The notes under the pieces are model-generated. The model ran no database searches and was not told the DNA's origin. It saw only the letters and a program-made list of their open reading frames with translations. This document shows positions 12,471 through 14,678 of a stretch of 14,678 nt of DNA, piece by piece (positions within the stretch are counted from its first letter, which is position 1; every line of letters starts with the position of its first letter). The DNA comes from Beijerinckiaceae bacterium (GTDB lineage Bacteria > Pseudomonadota > Alphaproteobacteria > Rhizobiales > Beijerinckiaceae): assembly GCA_947380915.1 (NCBI GenBank), contig CANCSY010000057.1, positions 1 to 14,678 on the forward strand, given 5' to 3'. Both the position numbers and the translations under genes were made by a program.

Positions 12471-14678
12471 CTATTGTTTTGCAGCATTTCGCGCCTGGAT
12501 CAATTGCAGCATGCGCGGCGGCGACATGGGCAGGGACTGCGGACGTATGCCGATGCAGTCGCCAATGGCGTTGGCGATGGCCGCCATGGTGGGCACCACC
12601 GGCACCTCGCCAACCCCGCGCAGGCCGAAGGGATGCCGGGGATTGGGCACCTCGACGATGACCGTGTCGATGTTGGGCACGTCTGACGCCACGGGCATGC
12701 GGTAGTCGAGGAAGCCGGGGTTCTGCATCTTGCCGTCCTCGCCGAAGATATATTCCTCGTTGAGCGCCCAGCCGATGCCCTGCACCGCGCCGCCCTGGAA
12801 CTGTCCCTCCACCTGCAGCGGATGGATGGCCTTGCCTGCGTCCTCCACCACCGTGTAGCGCTTGATTTCCACGGCGCCGGTCTCCTCGTCAACGGCCACA
12901 TCGACGATATGGCAGCCAAAGCCCGGGCCAGCGCCGGTCACGTTCATGTCGGAACGGGCGGCGATGGCGCCTTCGGAATTCGTCGTCTGCTTGGCGATAT
13001 CTGCGATGGTGAGCGGCTTGAACTCGCCCACATTGGCGCCAGCGGGCCGGAAAGAGCCATTGACAAATTCCACGCCCTCTTCCGGCACTTTCCAGATTCG
13101 CGCGGCGCGCTCGGACATCTCCTTGATGACCTTGCGCGCGCAGTCCACCAGCACCACGCCTTGCGAGAAGGTGGTGCGGCTGCCCGCCGTCACCCGGTTG
13201 AAGCCGAGCTGGTGGGTGTCGGCCAGAACCGCGCGCACCTTGTCCACGGGAATGCCCAACTCCTCCGCCACCATCATGGAGATGGAGATGCGCGAGCCCG
13301 CCACATCCGCCGTACCGATGGTGATCGTCACCGAGCCATCGGGCGCCACATTCAGCGTCGAGGAGGTCTCGCCGCCGCGGTTGAACCAGAAGCCCGTGGA
13401 GATGCCGCGACCCTGGCCCTTGGGCACGGGCGAGCGGTAGTGATCGCAGGCCTTGGCGGCCTCCAGCGTCTCGATGAAGCCGATCTTGCCGAAGGTCTCC
13501 GCATAGATCGTCCGGGCCCCATTGGCCATGGCGTTCTTCATGCGGAAATCGATCTGGTCCATGCCGATCTTGTTGGCGAGTTCGCTGATGATGCCCTCGA
13601 CGCCGAAGACCACCTGCGGCACGCAGGGCGCGCGGAACGAGGCGACCTTGGGACGATTGGAAACCACCTCATAGGACACCGTGCGCACGTTCTTCAAATC
13701 GTAGCGCGTGAACATGGCCTGGGGCGCATTGGTGAAGGCCGAGCCCGAATAGGGGCCGGTCTGGAAGATCAGTTCGGCGTCCGCCGCCGTGATCGTGCCA
13801 TCCTTCTTGCAGCCGATCTTGATGCGCGATTGCGTGCCCGACACAGGCCCGGTGCCCCGGAAGACCTCTGAACGGGTGAAGGTGATCTTCACCGGTCGGC
13901 GCGTCTTGCGGGCGAGCTGGATCGCGACGGGCTCCGCATAGAAGGCCGTCTTGCCGCCGAAGCCGCCGCCCAACTCGGATTGCTGCACCTTGATCTTGGA
14001 GCCGTCGACCTTGAGAATTTCCGAGAGGCGGTCGCGGTAGACGAAGGGCGCCTGGGTGCAGCACCACAGTTCGATCTCGCCCTCCTCCGAACAGGAGGCG
14101 ACGCAGGATTGCGGCTCGATGTAGCCCTGGTGCATGGGCTTTGTGTCGAAGGTACGCTCGACGATGACATCGGCCTCGGCGAAGCCCGCCTCGACATCGC
14201 CCACGCCAAGCTCATAGCGCTCCACCACATTCGACGGCCGGTCGGCGCTGACCTTGGGATCGCCGGGCTTGGCGCCCTTGGTGCGCATGTAGCTGTGCAG
14301 GATCGGCGCATCGGGCTGCATGGCGGCCACGGGGTCGATGACGTGCGGCAGCACCTCATACTCGACCTTGATGAGCTTCAGCGCCTTCTTGGCGATGGAC
14401 TCGGAGGTGGCGGCGACGGCGGCCACGGGATGGCCCTCGTGGTAGACCTTCTCCTGCGCCATGACCATGCGAGTCATGTCGCCATAGGGGGTCCCTTCCT
14501 TGATCTGGGGGAAGTCGGCGCCGGTGACCACAGCCTTCACGCCCGCCAGCTTCTCAGCGGCTGACGTGTCGATGGATTTGATCACCGCATGGGCATGGGG
14601 GCTGCGCAGGATCTTGCCCACGAGCATACCCGGCAGGATCACGTCGGAGGAGAACTTGGCGGCGCCCGTCACCTTGTC
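12471..14678 (-). CDS. Xanthine dehydrogenase-superfamily molybdopterin-binding subunit, N-terminus cut by window edge
   Basis: This is the large molybdenum-cofactor subunit of a molybdenum hydroxylase, which hydroxylates aldehydes or N-heterocycles (or reduces aromatic CoA esters) with water as oxygen source, together with FAD and 2Fe-2S subunits not in the window. 735 residues are present; the visible DKVTGAAKFSSDVILPGM is the usual beginning of the family body, so only a few tens of residues lie off the right edge and the GTG at 14672 is not the start. Landmarks are GGGFGGK (237-243), VASFRAPCVPQ (345-355), AGSRTTFSQG (498-507) and FGLRGVGEVP (684-693) with the catalytic Glu. The usual GQG element before the AAEELG helix reads TADVAGSRISIS (456-467). 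The CO dehydrogenase copper motif AYRCSFR is absent, so this is not CoxL. Substrate unknown. Confidence 0.93.
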   Translation of the reverse strand, partial: DKVTGAAKFSSDVILPGMLVGKILRSPHAHAVIKSIDTSAAEKLAGVKAVVTGADFPQIKEGTPYGDMTRMVMAQEKVYHEGHPVAAVAATSESIAKKALKLIKVEYEVLPHVIDPVAAMQPDAPILHSYMRTKGAKPGDPKVSADRPSNVVERYELGVGDVEAGFAEADVIVERTFDTKPMHQGYIEPQSCVASCSEEGEIELWCCTQAPFVYRDRLSEILKVDGSKIKVQQSELGGGFGGKTAFYAEPVAIQLARKTRRPVKITFTRSEVFRGTGPVSGTQSRIKIGCKKDGTITAADAELIFQTGPYSGSAFTNAPQAMFTRYDLKNVRTVSYEVVSNRPKVASFRAPCVPQVVFGVEGIISELANKIGMDQIDFRMKNAMANGARTIYAETFGKIGFIETLEAAKACDHYRSPVPKGQGRGISTGFWFNRGGETSSTLNVAPDGSVTITIGTADVAGSRISISMMVAEELGIPVDKVRAVLADTHQLGFNRVTAGSRTTFSQGVVLVDCARKVIKEMSERAARIWKVPEEGVEFVNGSFRPAGANVGEFKPLTIADIAKQTTNSEGAIAARSDMNVTGAGPGFGCHIVDVAVDEETGAVEIKRYTVVEDAGKAIHPLQVEGQFQGGAVQGIGWALNEEYIFGEDGKMQNPGFLDYRMPVASDVPNIDTVIVEVPNPRHPFGLRGVGEVPVVPTMAAIANAIGDCIGIRPQSLPMSPPRMLQLIQARNAAKQ

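Noticed and set aside
12822..13871. Plus-strand open frame (349 codons) antisense to the molybdopterin subunit gene, and a similar one at 11580-12686
   Set aside because: Both are antisense to strong family matches and have no recognisable motif and no good start context.
14670..14672. GTG at 14672 as the start of the molybdopterin subunit
   Set aside because: It encodes the Val of the conserved DKVTG family segment, and the frame stays open to the window edge, so the gene is truncated there.
12471..14678. Aerobic CO dehydrogenase large subunit (CoxL)
   Set aside because: The copper-binding Cys motif AYRCSFR is missing; the aligned residue is Ala in SFRAPC.
1..14678. CRISPR arrays, tRNA or rRNA genes, insertion sequences, attachment sites, phage or toxin-antitoxin genes
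   Set aside because: I looked for spaced direct repeats, tRNA-like cloverleaf ends, transposase motifs and terminal repeats and found none; intergenic space is small and accounted for.

Overview
The window is dense, GC-rich DNA with the strong G/C third-codon bias, small intergenic gaps and gene families typical of a metabolically versatile alphaproteobacterium (a Hyphomicrobiales/Bradyrhizobium-like or Beijerinckiaceae-like soil or freshwater organism is my best guess, inferred from style only). It looks like chromosomal accessory catabolism. I see no rRNA, tRNA, CRISPR array, phage gene, transposase or insertion sequence, and no gene-free stretch longer than 136 bases.

Layout, left to right. 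(1) Positions 1-3769, minus strand: hyuA and hyuB, the two separate subunits of a hydantoinase/oxoprolinase/ketone-carboxylase family enzyme, joined by a TGATG stop/start overlap; hyuB runs off the left edge. (2) Positions 3770-3905: a divergent promoter region holding a cluster of GCGCA half-sites, several about one helical turn apart. (3) Positions 3906-6951, plus strand: a small Cys-containing orphan protein followed by two MFS transporters that are clearly tandem paralogues. (4) Positions 6961-11074, minus strand: a tight three-gene operon, transcribed from a hydroxycinnamoyl-CoA hydratase-lyase-like crotonase to a fused NDP-forming acyl-CoA synthetase to an isovaleryl-CoA-dehydrogenase-type acyl-CoA dehydrogenase, with a good promoter candidate and an excellent ribosome site. 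(5) Positions 11162-11359, minus: a two-helix small membrane protein. (6) Positions 11481-12380, minus: a TfdA-like Fe(II)/2-oxoglutarate dioxygenase, followed by a hairpin/T-tract terminator. (7) Positions 12471-14678, minus: the molybdopterin subunit of a xanthine-dehydrogenase-superfamily hydroxylase, whose N-terminus lies off the right edge.

How they may work together (inference): the transporters import an organic acid; the acyl-CoA synthetase activates it; the dehydrogenase makes the enoyl-CoA; the crotonase hydrates it and perhaps cleaves it to an aldehyde plus acetyl-CoA. The TfdA-like oxygenase could open an aryl ether or similar bond, the molybdenum hydroxylase could oxidise an aldehyde or hydroxylate a ring, and HyuAB could carry out an ATP-dependent ring opening or ketone carboxylation. 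The gene set resembles known ferulate/coumarate side-chain pathways, but the crotonase has lost the residues that recognise the phenolic 4-hydroxyl. The true substrate is therefore probably not a 4-hydroxycinnamate, and the locus may encode an uncharacterised pathway.
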